This document shows, piece by piece, positions 43,335-50,620 of a DNA stretch of 64,000 nt. Under the pieces are notes generated by a model, which saw only the letters and a program-made list of their open reading frames with translations, was not told the origin of the DNA and made no database searches. Both the position numbers and the translations under genes were made by a program. Numbering within the stretch: the first letter of the stretch is position 1; each line of letters begins with the position of its first letter. The stretch covers positions 1-64,000 of the forward strand of contig JBPCXR010000268.1 in the NCBI GenBank assembly GCA_051027215.1. The letters are read 5' to 3'. This stretch comes from CALHVX01 sp051027215. GTDB lineage: Bacteria > Pseudomonadota > Gammaproteobacteria > Pseudomonadales > Azotimanducaceae.

Positions 43335-44122
43335 AGTTCGCTTTCTTCGCCACGGCGAGTCAGTACTTCGGCACCACTGGCTGTGACCAAAATCGTGTGC
43401 TCCCATTGGGCGGAGAGCTTGTGGTCTTTGGTGACCACGGTCCAGCCATCAGGTAGAATTTTCACATGGCGCTTACCGGCGTTGATCATGGGTTCGATGG
43501 TGAAAGTCATGCCTGCTTCGATGGCTCTACCGGTGCCGGGACGTCCGTAGTGCACCACCTGCGGCTCATCGTGGAAAACCTTGCCGATGCCATGCCCGCA
43601 AAACTCTCGGACCACAGAAAAATGTTGCTTCTCAGCATGGCTTTGAATCGCATGGCCGATGTCGCCGAGGGTTGCTCCGGGGCGTACGACTTCGATGCCG
43701 CGATACAAGCACTCCTGAGTCACCTTCATCAGACGCTCGGCCAATACCGATGGCTGGCCGACTGGGAACATCTTGCTGGTATCGCCGTGATAACCATCTT
43801 TGATAACGGTGATGTCGATGTTCACTAAATCGCTGCTCTTTAGCTTCTTCTTGGGCGTCGGAATGCCGTGACAGACGACATGATTGACCGAAGTACAGAT
43901 CGACTTAGGAAACGGCGGGACGCCAGGTCCGCCGCCATAGTTCAACGGCGCAGGCGTGCAAGCCAGCTCGTCGACGATAAACTGATGGCAGAGTTGATCG
44001 AGCTCATCGGTGGTTACCCCAGGGACCACATGCGGTTCGATCATCTCTAGCACGCTGGCCGCCAGGCGGCCTGCGGTTCGCATCTTTTGGATCTCGTCTT
44101 CGCTGCTGACTTTGGCGACCAT
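43331..44122 (-). CDS. map: Methionine aminopeptidase, type I
   Basis: Removes the initiator methionine from new proteins. The dimetal ligands are visible in VNIDITVIKDGYHGDTSKMF, then in FCGHGIGKVFHDEP, and in the two glutamates of TIEPMIN and the C-terminal WEHTILV. At 263 residues it is the standard short type. It is divergent from rpsB across a 337-base region, the universal map/rpsB arrangement of proteobacteria. Confidence 0.97.
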   Translation of the reverse strand: MVAKVSSEDEIQKMRTAGRLAASVLEMIEPHVVPGVTTDELDQLCHQFIVDELACTPAPLNYGGGPGVPPFPKSICTSVNHVVCHGIPTPKKKLKSSDLVNIDITVIKDGYHGDTSKMFPVGQPSVLAERLMKVTQECLYRGIEVVRPGATLGDIGHAIQSHAEKQHFSVVREFCGHGIGKVFHDEPQVVHYGRPGTGRAIEAGMTFTIEPMINAGKRHVKILPDGWTVVTKDHKLSAQWEHTILVTASGAEVLTRRGEESEL

Positions 44123-44459
44123 GGGTATCCAGGGGTAGGGAACGGCGTGTTTCGAGCGTTAACCAACTATGGTATAAAGCGCGCCGCTTGCGAGCAATGT
44201 TTCATGCCAATCGGCTGGTGCCGTTCGGTTCGGAACGCAGCGTCGTGGCAACAAGCGGGCGGGTAGCTGCATGCAGTAGTTTCCAGCCTAATATTGCATT
44301 TAAATTCAATAACTTATAGCGCTTTTCTTGCTGCGTGTGTGGCAACTGGCGCAAATCCGCATGTCGTTCGGCACAGATCACTGGGTGCCGGCAGTGACTC
44401 ACTTGAGCCTGTCGGTTGCGGTCTGGGAGCGGCGTAAGGTTTAACCCGGAGACAATTCT
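44123..44459 (+). promoter_or_regulatory. map/rpsB divergent region and rpsB leader
   Basis: This 337-base gap holds no gene. A -10-like TATAAA lies at 44173-44178. Possible structures of the leader are CGTTC/GAACG at 44222-44237, the palindrome CTGCATGCAG near 44267, and TCACTG/CAGTGA at 44378-44397, 63 bases before the rpsB start. An AT-rich island at about 44290-44325 could carry a second promoter. CCGGAGA before the ATG is the ribosome binding site. In E. coli ribosomal protein S2 represses rpsB-tsf through the leader; the same is plausible here but not shown. Confidence 0.5.
44150..44178 (+). promoter_or_regulatory. Candidate rpsB promoter
   Basis: TATAAA at 44173-44178 is a good -10 box. 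The -35 at 44150-44155 (TTTCGA, 17-base spacing) is poor. The place, between map and rpsB with a long leader after it, fits a ribosomal protein promoter. Confidence 0.4.
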
Positions 44460-45302
44460 ATGGATATCAGCATGCGCGACATGCTGGCCGCTGGCGTGCA
44501 CTTTGGCCATCAAACTCGCTTCTGGAACCCGAAAATGGCGCCGTACATTTTCGGCGCTCGCAACAAGATTCATATCATCAACCTCGAGCAGACGGCGCCG
44601 GCCTTTGCCGATGCGCTGACCGAGCTGCGCAACATCGCCTCCAAGGGCCACAAGATTCTCTTTGTAGGCACCAAGCGCGCGGCGCAAAAGACCATTCGCG
44701 AGCAGGCAGATCGAGTCGGCATGCCCTACGTTGATCAACGCTGGCTGGGTGGCATGCTGACTAACTACAAAACCATCCGTCAGTCCATCAAGCGCCTGGA
44801 GCAGCTGGAAATCCAAGCAGGGGACGGCACTTTTGAATTGTTGACCAAACGTGAAGCCCTGCAGCGTCAGCGTTTGCTAGAAAAGCTCGAACGCAGCCTT
44901 GGTGGCATTAAAGGCATGGGAGGGTTGCCCGATGCGCTGTTCGTGGTTGACGTGCAGCACGAACACATTGCCGTCGCTGAGGCGAACAAGCTCGGCATCA
45001 AAGTGTTCGGCGTGGTTGATACAAACAGCGATCCGACTGGGATCGACCACGTCATTCCAGGCAACGACGATGCTATTCGAGCGATTCGGTTGTACATCAC
45101 CGCAGCTGCGGATGCGGTCGCTGAGGGTGCATCGAAGGCCGCCGGTGAAGTCAGTTTGAACGAGTTTGTGGAAATTGATGCGGAAGCCGATGTGGCGCCA
45201 GCGGCCGAACCGGCCGCGGCCGTTGCGCCAGCAGCGCCTGAAGCCGCACCTGAAGCCGCGCCAACGGCGCCAGAAACACCGTCTGCAACTGAGGGAGAAT
45301 AG
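44460..45302 (+). CDS. rpsB: 30S ribosomal protein S2
   Basis: A small-subunit protein needed for S1 binding. The N-terminus MDISMRDMLAAGVHFGHQTR and the segments WLGGMLTNYKTI and LPDALFVVDV are diagnostic. At 280 residues it is about 40 longer than E. coli S2; the excess is a C-terminal tail from about residue 235 made of Ala, Pro and Glu, likely disordered. tsf follows two bases after the stop. Confidence 0.98.
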   Translation: MDISMRDMLAAGVHFGHQTRFWNPKMAPYIFGARNKIHIINLEQTAPAFADALTELRNIASKGHKILFVGTKRAAQKTIREQADRVGMPYVDQRWLGGMLTNYKTIRQSIKRLEQLEIQAGDGTFELLTKREALQRQRLLEKLERSLGGIKGMGGLPDALFVVDVQHEHIAVAEANKLGIKVFGVVDTNSDPTGIDHVIPGNDDAIRAIRLYITAAADAVAEGASKAAGEVSLNEFVEIDAEADVAPAAEPAAAVAPAAPEAAPEAAPTAPETPSATEGE

Positions 45303-45304
45303 TC

Positions 45305-46180
45305 GTGGCGATCACTGCAGCAATGGTCAAAGAGCTTCGCGAGCGCACTGGGCTAGGCATGATGGACTGCAAAAAGGCGCTCACCGAAGCCGGTGGCGAT
45401 ATGGAGCAGGCCATCGAAGACCTGCGTAAGAGCAGCGCCCTCAAAGCCGCCAAGAAGGCTGGTAGGACCGCGGCCGAAGGATTGCTTGGGATGAAGATCG
45501 TCGACGATGGTAGCCAGGGCACGCTAGTCGAAGTCAACATCGAAACCGACTTTGCGGCAAAGAACGAAAAATTCATCGCGTTTGTTGGCGAAGTGCTCGA
45601 GGCGGCATCTGCTGCCGCAAACGATGATGTCGAAGCGCTGCTGGCCGGTCCGCTGGGTGATGTCCGGCAAACTCTGGTGCAAGAGATCGGCGAAAACATC
45701 ACCGTGCGCCGAGTGAGCAGCTTGCGTGGCGCGGCAGGAGAAATCTCTGGTTATCTTCACAGCGATCGGCGCAAGGGTGCGCTGGTGACGGTAAGCGGTG
45801 GCAACGCTGAGTTGGGCCGGGACATCGCCATGCACATAACGGGTATCGATCCCGCACCCATGGTGATTCGCGGCAGCGACGTGCCTGAAGAAACTGTTGC
45901 CAAAGAACGTGCGGTATTTGAGGCTCAAGCAGCGGACAGCGGCAAGCCCGCTGAAATCGTAGCGAAGATGGTCGAAGGTCGAGTGCGGAAGTTTCTAGCC
46001 GAAGTCAGTCTGCTAGACCAGCCCTTCGTTAAGGACCCGAACCAGAAGATCAGTGGTTTGCTGAAAGCCGCGGGCGCTGACTGTACAGCGTTTGTGCGCT
46101 ATTCGGTTGGTGACGGTATTGAAGTTGAGAAAACGGATTTCGCCAGTGAGGTTGCAGCGCAAATCGAGGCGTCCAAGTAG
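45305..46180 (+). CDS. tsf: Elongation factor Ts
   Basis: The guanine nucleotide exchange factor for EF-Tu. The N-terminal UBA-like domain has LRERTGLGMMDCKKALTEAGGD (seen as two adjacent segments) and the core has the TDFAAKNEKF motif, both diagnostic. At 291 residues it is full length. The GTG start at 45305 follows GAGGGAGA at the end of rpsB. It sits in the conserved rpsB-tsf-pyrH-frr run. Confidence 0.98.
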   Translation: MAITAAMVKELRERTGLGMMDCKKALTEAGGDMEQAIEDLRKSSALKAAKKAGRTAAEGLLGMKIVDDGSQGTLVEVNIETDFAAKNEKFIAFVGEVLEAASAAANDDVEALLAGPLGDVRQTLVQEIGENITVRRVSSLRGAAGEISGYLHSDRRKGALVTVSGGNAELGRDIAMHITGIDPAPMVIRGSDVPEETVAKERAVFEAQAADSGKPAEIVAKMVEGRVRKFLAEVSLLDQPFVKDPNQKISGLLKAAGADCTAFVRYSVGDGIEVEKTDFASEVAAQIEASK

Positions 46181-46183
46181 GCT

Positions 46184-46903
46184 ATGGGGTCTGAGCGGCC
46201 GCTGCGTCTGCTGCTGAAACTCTCAGGCGAAGCCTTGGGTAGTGCTGCCGATGGTACCGGCATTGAACCAGCGACAGTCACAGATTTATGCGTAGAGTTG
46301 GCGGCCTTTGTGCAGGCGGGAGGCGAACTCGGCATTGTTATTGGCGGTGGCAATCTGCTGCGTGGCGCGACGCTCGCCAGCGCAGGCGTTGAGCGTGTGA
46401 GTGCCGACCACATGGGCATGCTGGCAACGATTATGAACGGCATCGCACTGAGCAGCATGCTACGCAAGCAGGGTGTCGAAACCGCTTTGTTTGCAGCCAC
46501 GCCGATTGCCGGAATAGCCCCTGGCTACAGCAGTGAGGCGGCGATGGCCGCATTGCAAGCGGGCAAGGTCTGCGTGTTTACCGGAGGCACGGGCAATCCC
46601 CTGTTCACCACAGACACCGCCGCATGCTTGCGGGCCATCGAGGTACAGGCTGACCTGGTGCTGAAAGCCACCAAAGTTGATGGGGTTTACAGTGCCGATC
46701 CGCAACTAGACCCGAGCGCCACTCGCTTTGAATCCCTGACCTATGCTGAAGTCTTGGAGCTAAACTTGGCGGTTATGGACCTCACCGCTATTTGCCTGTG
46801 CCAAGAACACGAGATGCCGTTGGTGGTGTTTGACATGGCCCATCGAGGCGCGCTCCGGGGTATCATTGAGGGTCAGGCCGTAGGGACACGGATTCACGCC
46901 TAG
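46184..46903 (+). CDS. pyrH: UMP kinase
   Basis: Phosphorylates UMP to UDP. The amino acid kinase fold is marked by LLKLSGEALG at the N-terminus, GGGNLLRG, then GGTGNPLFTTDTAA and the KATKVDGVY motif. At 239 residues it is standard. It starts three bases after tsf. Confidence 0.97.
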   Translation: MGSERPLRLLLKLSGEALGSAADGTGIEPATVTDLCVELAAFVQAGGELGIVIGGGNLLRGATLASAGVERVSADHMGMLATIMNGIALSSMLRKQGVETALFAATPIAGIAPGYSSEAAMAALQAGKVCVFTGGTGNPLFTTDTAACLRAIEVQADLVLKATKVDGVYSADPQLDPSATRFESLTYAEVLELNLAVMDLTAICLCQEHEMPLVVFDMAHRGALRGIIEGQAVGTRIHA

Positions 46904-46984
46904 GCTTGTACATGCAGGCAATGCGCGTGGCTTGGGAGAATTGGCAGTGGGCGGCGATGAACGAACTCGAGTTGGAACACCTCC

Positions 46985-47542
46985 ATGATTGATGAGATCA
47001 GGACCGACGCTGACGAGCGCATGAGCAAGTCCGTAGAGTCCATGCAGGCAGCGTTTGCGAAGATACGCACGGGTCGCGCAAGTCCGTCGCTTCTCAACAG
47101 CATTTCTGTGGATTACTACGGCACTGATACCCCGCTGAATCAGGTGGCTTCTGTCAATGTGGAAGATGCTCGCACCCTCGCCATCTCACCCTGGGAAAAG
47201 CAACTTGTACCAGTTATTGAAAAAGCCTTGTTGAAGAGCGATCTCGGGATTACCCCTTCCACCAGTGGCAACCTGATCCGCGTTCCGATGCCGCCGCTGA
47301 CCGAAGAAAATCGCCGTGATTTGGTTAAGGTTGCCCGTCAAGAAGCCGAGAATGGCAAGATTGCTATACGTAACATTCGTCGAGATGCGATCTCAGACAT
47401 CCGCGAGTTGGCCAAGGAAAAGATGGTCGCTGAGGATGAAGCCCGTAAAGCCGAAGAAGGCATCCAAAAGATGACGGACCGCCACGTGGGCGAAGTCGAG
47501 AAGGTTTTGGCCACAAAAGAAGCAGATCTGCTGGAAATCTGA
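46985..47542 (+). CDS. frr: Ribosome recycling factor
   Basis: Splits the post-termination ribosome together with EF-G. The segment KIRTGRASPSLLN, the strand YYGTDTPLNQVASV and the helical C-terminus with RRDAISDIRELAKEK are typical. At 185 residues it is full length. An 81-base gap precedes it, with ACACCTCC just before the ATG. uppS follows after five bases. Confidence 0.98.
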   Translation: MIDEIRTDADERMSKSVESMQAAFAKIRTGRASPSLLNSISVDYYGTDTPLNQVASVNVEDARTLAISPWEKQLVPVIEKALLKSDLGITPSTSGNLIRVPMPPLTEENRRDLVKVARQEAENGKIAIRNIRRDAISDIRELAKEKMVAEDEARKAEEGIQKMTDRHVGEVEKVLATKEADLLEI

Positions 47543-47547
47543 AGCAG

Positions 47548-48315
47548 ATGGCCGAACTGCCCGCTTCTTTGCAAGACCGCGATACAGCCAAAAGTGTGGC
47601 TGCATCAGTAGACGATGGCGCGCCCGCGCATGTGGCCATCATCATGGATGGCAATCATCGTTGGGCGAAAGCGCGAACCTTGCCGGGTGCTGCCGGGCAT
47701 CGGGCGGGTGCGAAAAACGTTCGTCGTATCGCTGAAGCCTGCGCCGATCAGGGCGTTGCCTGTCTAACCTTATTTGCGTTCTCAACGGAAAACTGGCAAC
47801 GCCCGCGACGCGAAGTTTCGCTGCTGATGGATCTGATGCGCAGCGTCTTGAAAAACGATCTAGATGAGCTGCATGCCCGAGAAGTTCGTTTGCGGGTCAT
47901 CGGTGATCGCACCCGCTTCGCCCCGGACTTGCAGTTGCAGATGAACCAAGCCGAAGCCTTGACGCGAGAAAATGCTCGCATGACGTTGAACATCGCTGCC
48001 AATTATGGCGGCCGTTGGGACATCCTCGCCGCCACTAAGCGAATCGCTAGAGAGTTTCGCGACGGTGAACTGGATCTTAATGAACTTGATGAGGAACGCT
48101 TCGCCCAATACTTGTCGCTAGCTGATGTGCCGCCGCCCGACCTTTGCATTCGTACCGGTGGAGATTGCCGTATTAGCAATTTTCTACTTTGGGATTTTGC
48201 TTATACGGAGCTGCTGTTTACCGAAAGCTTTTGGCCCGACTTTGACCCTGAGGCTTTGCTTGAGGCATTGAAGGAATATATTGAACGACAGCGGCGCTTC
48301 GGTCGGCGCCCTTGA
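47548..48315 (+). CDS. uppS: Undecaprenyl pyrophosphate synthase
   Basis: Extends farnesyl diphosphate to the C55 carrier lipid used for peptidoglycan and O-antigen. The signature IIMDGNHRWAK carries the catalytic aspartate; GHRAGAKNVRRI, FSTENWQRP and the C-terminal RTGGDCRISNFLLWDFAYTE (one motif) follow. At 255 residues it is normal. It needs isoprenoid precursors, which is relevant to the absence of dxr nearby. Confidence 0.97.
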   Translation: MAELPASLQDRDTAKSVAASVDDGAPAHVAIIMDGNHRWAKARTLPGAAGHRAGAKNVRRIAEACADQGVACLTLFAFSTENWQRPRREVSLLMDLMRSVLKNDLDELHAREVRLRVIGDRTRFAPDLQLQMNQAEALTRENARMTLNIAANYGGRWDILAATKRIAREFRDGELDLNELDEERFAQYLSLADVPPPDLCIRTGGDCRISNFLLWDFAYTELLFTESFWPDFDPEALLEALKEYIERQRRFGRRP

Positions 48316-48373
48316 AGCGAATTCAGCCCAACGAACAACACTGCTTAGCACCTTGGTTGAGAGTGCTTGAGCA

Positions 48374-49174
48374 ATGCTGAAGACTCGGATTCTGACCGCG
48401 ATAATCCTCGCTCCGCTCATTGTGGCGACCATCTACCTAGCGCCACTGTGGTTTTACGCATTAGTGTTTGCGTTGGTGACAGCCGCTGCGGCTTACGAGT
48501 GGGCGGCGCTGGTGGGCATGGATCGGCTGCTTCTGCGGTGGGCCTACACCCTTAGCTTTGCATTGCTGGCCCTGTCGATCTACTGGTATTTGCCGCTGCG
48601 CCCGGTGTTGTTATGGGCCGCTGCGGCTTTTTGGTTGCTGGCGTTGGCGCGCGTACTGCGCTTCACAGGTTCCGAGCGCTTGAGTGGCGTCAATTTTGTC
48701 GATGCTGCTCTTGGCTTGGTCGTCATCGGTGGCTCGTTCGCCGCTTTGTTAGAGCTGCGAGCTAGTAGCTCAGGCGCGCATTGGGTCATGTTGTCGCTGC
48801 TACTGGTGTGGCTTGCAGACATCGGCGCTTACTTTGCCGGTCGCCAATTTGGCCGGCGTAAGCTGCTACCACCCGTGAGCCCTGGCAAGACCTGGGAAGG
48901 CGTCTATGGGGGCATGCTGGCTACCATTGTGGTCATCGGTGGGGCCTTGTTGCTTTGGCAGCAATCGATATTGGTCTGGCTGGTGGCGCTGCCGCTATTG
49001 GTGCTGTTGTCGGTTTTGGGGGATCTCTTTGAAAGCACCTTGAAGCGTCGTGCGCAGGTCAAGGATTCGGGCACCCTGTTGCCAGGGCACGGGGGCATGT
49101 TGGACCGAATCGACGCGCAATTGGCCGTATTACCCTATATGGCGCTGCTGGTCGGCGCCGTGGCCCGGGCCTGA
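48374..49174 (+). CDS. cdsA: Phosphatidate cytidylyltransferase
   Basis: Makes CDP-diacylglycerol for all phospholipids. A polytopic membrane protein of 266 residues with about eight hydrophobic segments. The family signature runs from DLFESTLKRRAQVKDSG through LLPGHGGMLDRID near the C-terminus. In most gammaproteobacteria dxr lies between cdsA and rseP; here only 105 non-coding bases do. Confidence 0.96.
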   Translation: MLKTRILTAIILAPLIVATIYLAPLWFYALVFALVTAAAAYEWAALVGMDRLLLRWAYTLSFALLALSIYWYLPLRPVLLWAAAAFWLLALARVLRFTGSERLSGVNFVDAALGLVVIGGSFAALLELRASSSGAHWVMLSLLLVWLADIGAYFAGRQFGRRKLLPPVSPGKTWEGVYGGMLATIVVIGGALLLWQQSILVWLVALPLLVLLSVLGDLFESTLKRRAQVKDSGTLLPGHGGMLDRIDAQLAVLPYMALLVGAVARA

Positions 49175-49184
49175 TGCCCAGATC

Positions 49185-49230
49185 TGAACAAAATGGGCAA
49201 TTGAGGCTCTAAGTGGTCAGTTCGTATATC
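49185..49230 (+). promoter_or_regulatory. Candidate promoters before rseP-bamA
   Basis: TTGAGG at 49201-49206 and TATATC at 49225-49230 (18-base spacing) form a fair sigma-70 promoter. Overlapping it, TGAACAA at 49185-49191 and TCTAA at 49208-49212 (16-base spacing) loosely resemble a sigma-E promoter. sigma-E control of rseP and bamA is known in E. coli, so the second reading has biological sense but the match is weak. Confidence 0.4.
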
Positions 49231-49279
49231 ATTCGGCCCCGATTTGACGGCGGCCTGACCCTCACTGGAGCTTGAAGCT

Positions 49280-50620
49280 TTGGCGTTTTTGCAATACCCG
49301 TTAGCCCTGATAGTTACCCTGGGCATTCTGGTAACAATTCACGAGTTTGGTCACTTTATCGTGGCGCGCTGGTCGGGTGTGCGGGTACTGCGCTTTTCGG
49401 TCGGGTTCGGGCGTCCGATCTGGTCGCGTACCGACAAACACGGTACAGAGTTTGCCTTGGCAGTCATCCCTCTGGGCGGCTATGTGCGAATGCTAGACGA
49501 GCGCGAGTTGGCGGCAGGAGAATCGCTTCCGGCTGGTTCGGTGGCGCACAACCAACTCACTCCGCTGTGGAAGATGGCGATTGCCTTCGGTGGACCGTTG
49601 GCCAATTTTTTGTTGGCGATATTCGTTTACTGGTGTTTGTTTGTTGCCGGCACCACGAGCGTTGCGCCGTTGGTCAGCGCTCCGCATGACGAGTCTCCGG
49701 CAGCGCTGGCTGGGATGAAAGCTGGCACCGAGATTGTTGCCGTGGATGGTATTCCGACCCAGACTTGGCAGCAGATTACCGAAGCATTGGCTAATCGCTT
49801 GGGCGAGACCGGCTACATTGAGCTGCGAACCTCGTCTCCAAGCCGCACTACAGAGAACACACATCGTTTGCCCATCAGGGATTGGCAGGTCGGCGAAGAT
49901 CAACCCGATCTGCTTGGGTCGCTAGGCATCGATCCGAACCACCCAGCCATTATGGGAGAGATACTGCCAGACTCGGCGGCGCAGCGAGCCGGGCTTGAAG
50001 CAAACGACTGGGTGCAAGCCGTGAGCGGCGAACCAATTGAGAGTTGGCTCGAGTGGGTAGAGGTTATTCAACAAGCCCCAGGTGTTGCTTTAGACGTTGA
50101 ACTGCTGCGTGCCAATCAGCCGCTAACGCTAACCGTGGTTCCGGATGAGGTGCAGCCGGCAACTGCAGGAGAACCAGCAACAGGCTATTTGGGTGTGAGC
50201 ATGAGTCTGCGGGAGGTGCGCTACGGGCCCGCTGAAGCGGTAGTCCAGAGCCTGCGGGAAACCCGAGATAAGACTCTGCTGACCCTGTCGCTGCTCAAGA
50301 AAATGATTTTCGGGCAGGTCTCTGTGAAGAACCTCAGCGGTCCAATCACCATTGCAGAAGTGGCAGGCGATTCTGCGCGCATGGGCCTGGCGTATTTTTT
50401 GGGTGTGTTGGCTTTGCTCAGCATCTCTCTCGGCGTGTTGAACTTGTTGCCGATCCCCATCTTAGATGGGGGCCACATTCTCTATGCGCTGGCTGAGCTT
50501 GCCAGCGGTCGCCCGGTCCCGGAACGAGTGCAAATGATGGGCCTGCAGGTGGGCGTTTTTTTAGTCGGTGGGTTGATGATTCTAGCTTTGTTCAACGATT
50601 TTTCGCGCCTATTGCAATGA
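49280..50620 (+). CDS. rseP: Site-2 protease RseP
   Basis: An intramembrane zinc protease that cuts RseA within the membrane after first cleavage, releasing RpoE, and clears signal-peptide remnants. The zinc motif HEFGHF lies near residue 22 in the first membrane segment. Two PDZ domains occupy about residues 115-310. The second active-site motif LPIPILDGGH lies near 395. At 446 residues it is standard. The start is TTG 49280, supported by GGAG upstream. Its stop overlaps the first possible bamA start. Confidence 0.96.
   Translation: MAFLQYPLALIVTLGILVTIHEFGHFIVARWSGVRVLRFSVGFGRPIWSRTDKHGTEFALAVIPLGGYVRMLDERELAAGESLPAGSVAHNQLTPLWKMAIAFGGPLANFLLAIFVYWCLFVAGTTSVAPLVSAPHDESPAALAGMKAGTEIVAVDGIPTQTWQQITEALANRLGETGYIELRTSSPSRTTENTHRLPIRDWQVGEDQPDLLGSLGIDPNHPAIMGEILPDSAAQRAGLEANDWVQAVSGEPIESWLEWVEVIQQAPGVALDVELLRANQPLTLTVVPDEVQPATAGEPATGYLGVSMSLREVRYGPAEAVVQSLRETRDKTLLTLSLLKKMIFGQVSVKNLSGPITIAEVAGDSARMGLAYFLGVLALLSISLGVLNLLPIPILDGGHILYALAELASGRPVPERVQMMGLQVGVFLVGGLMILALFNDFSRLLQ

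Noticed and set aside
43335..43406. A 24-codon upstream extension of glnD
   Set aside because: It lies inside map in another frame, and GTG 43334 makes the usual GTGA overlap with the map stop.
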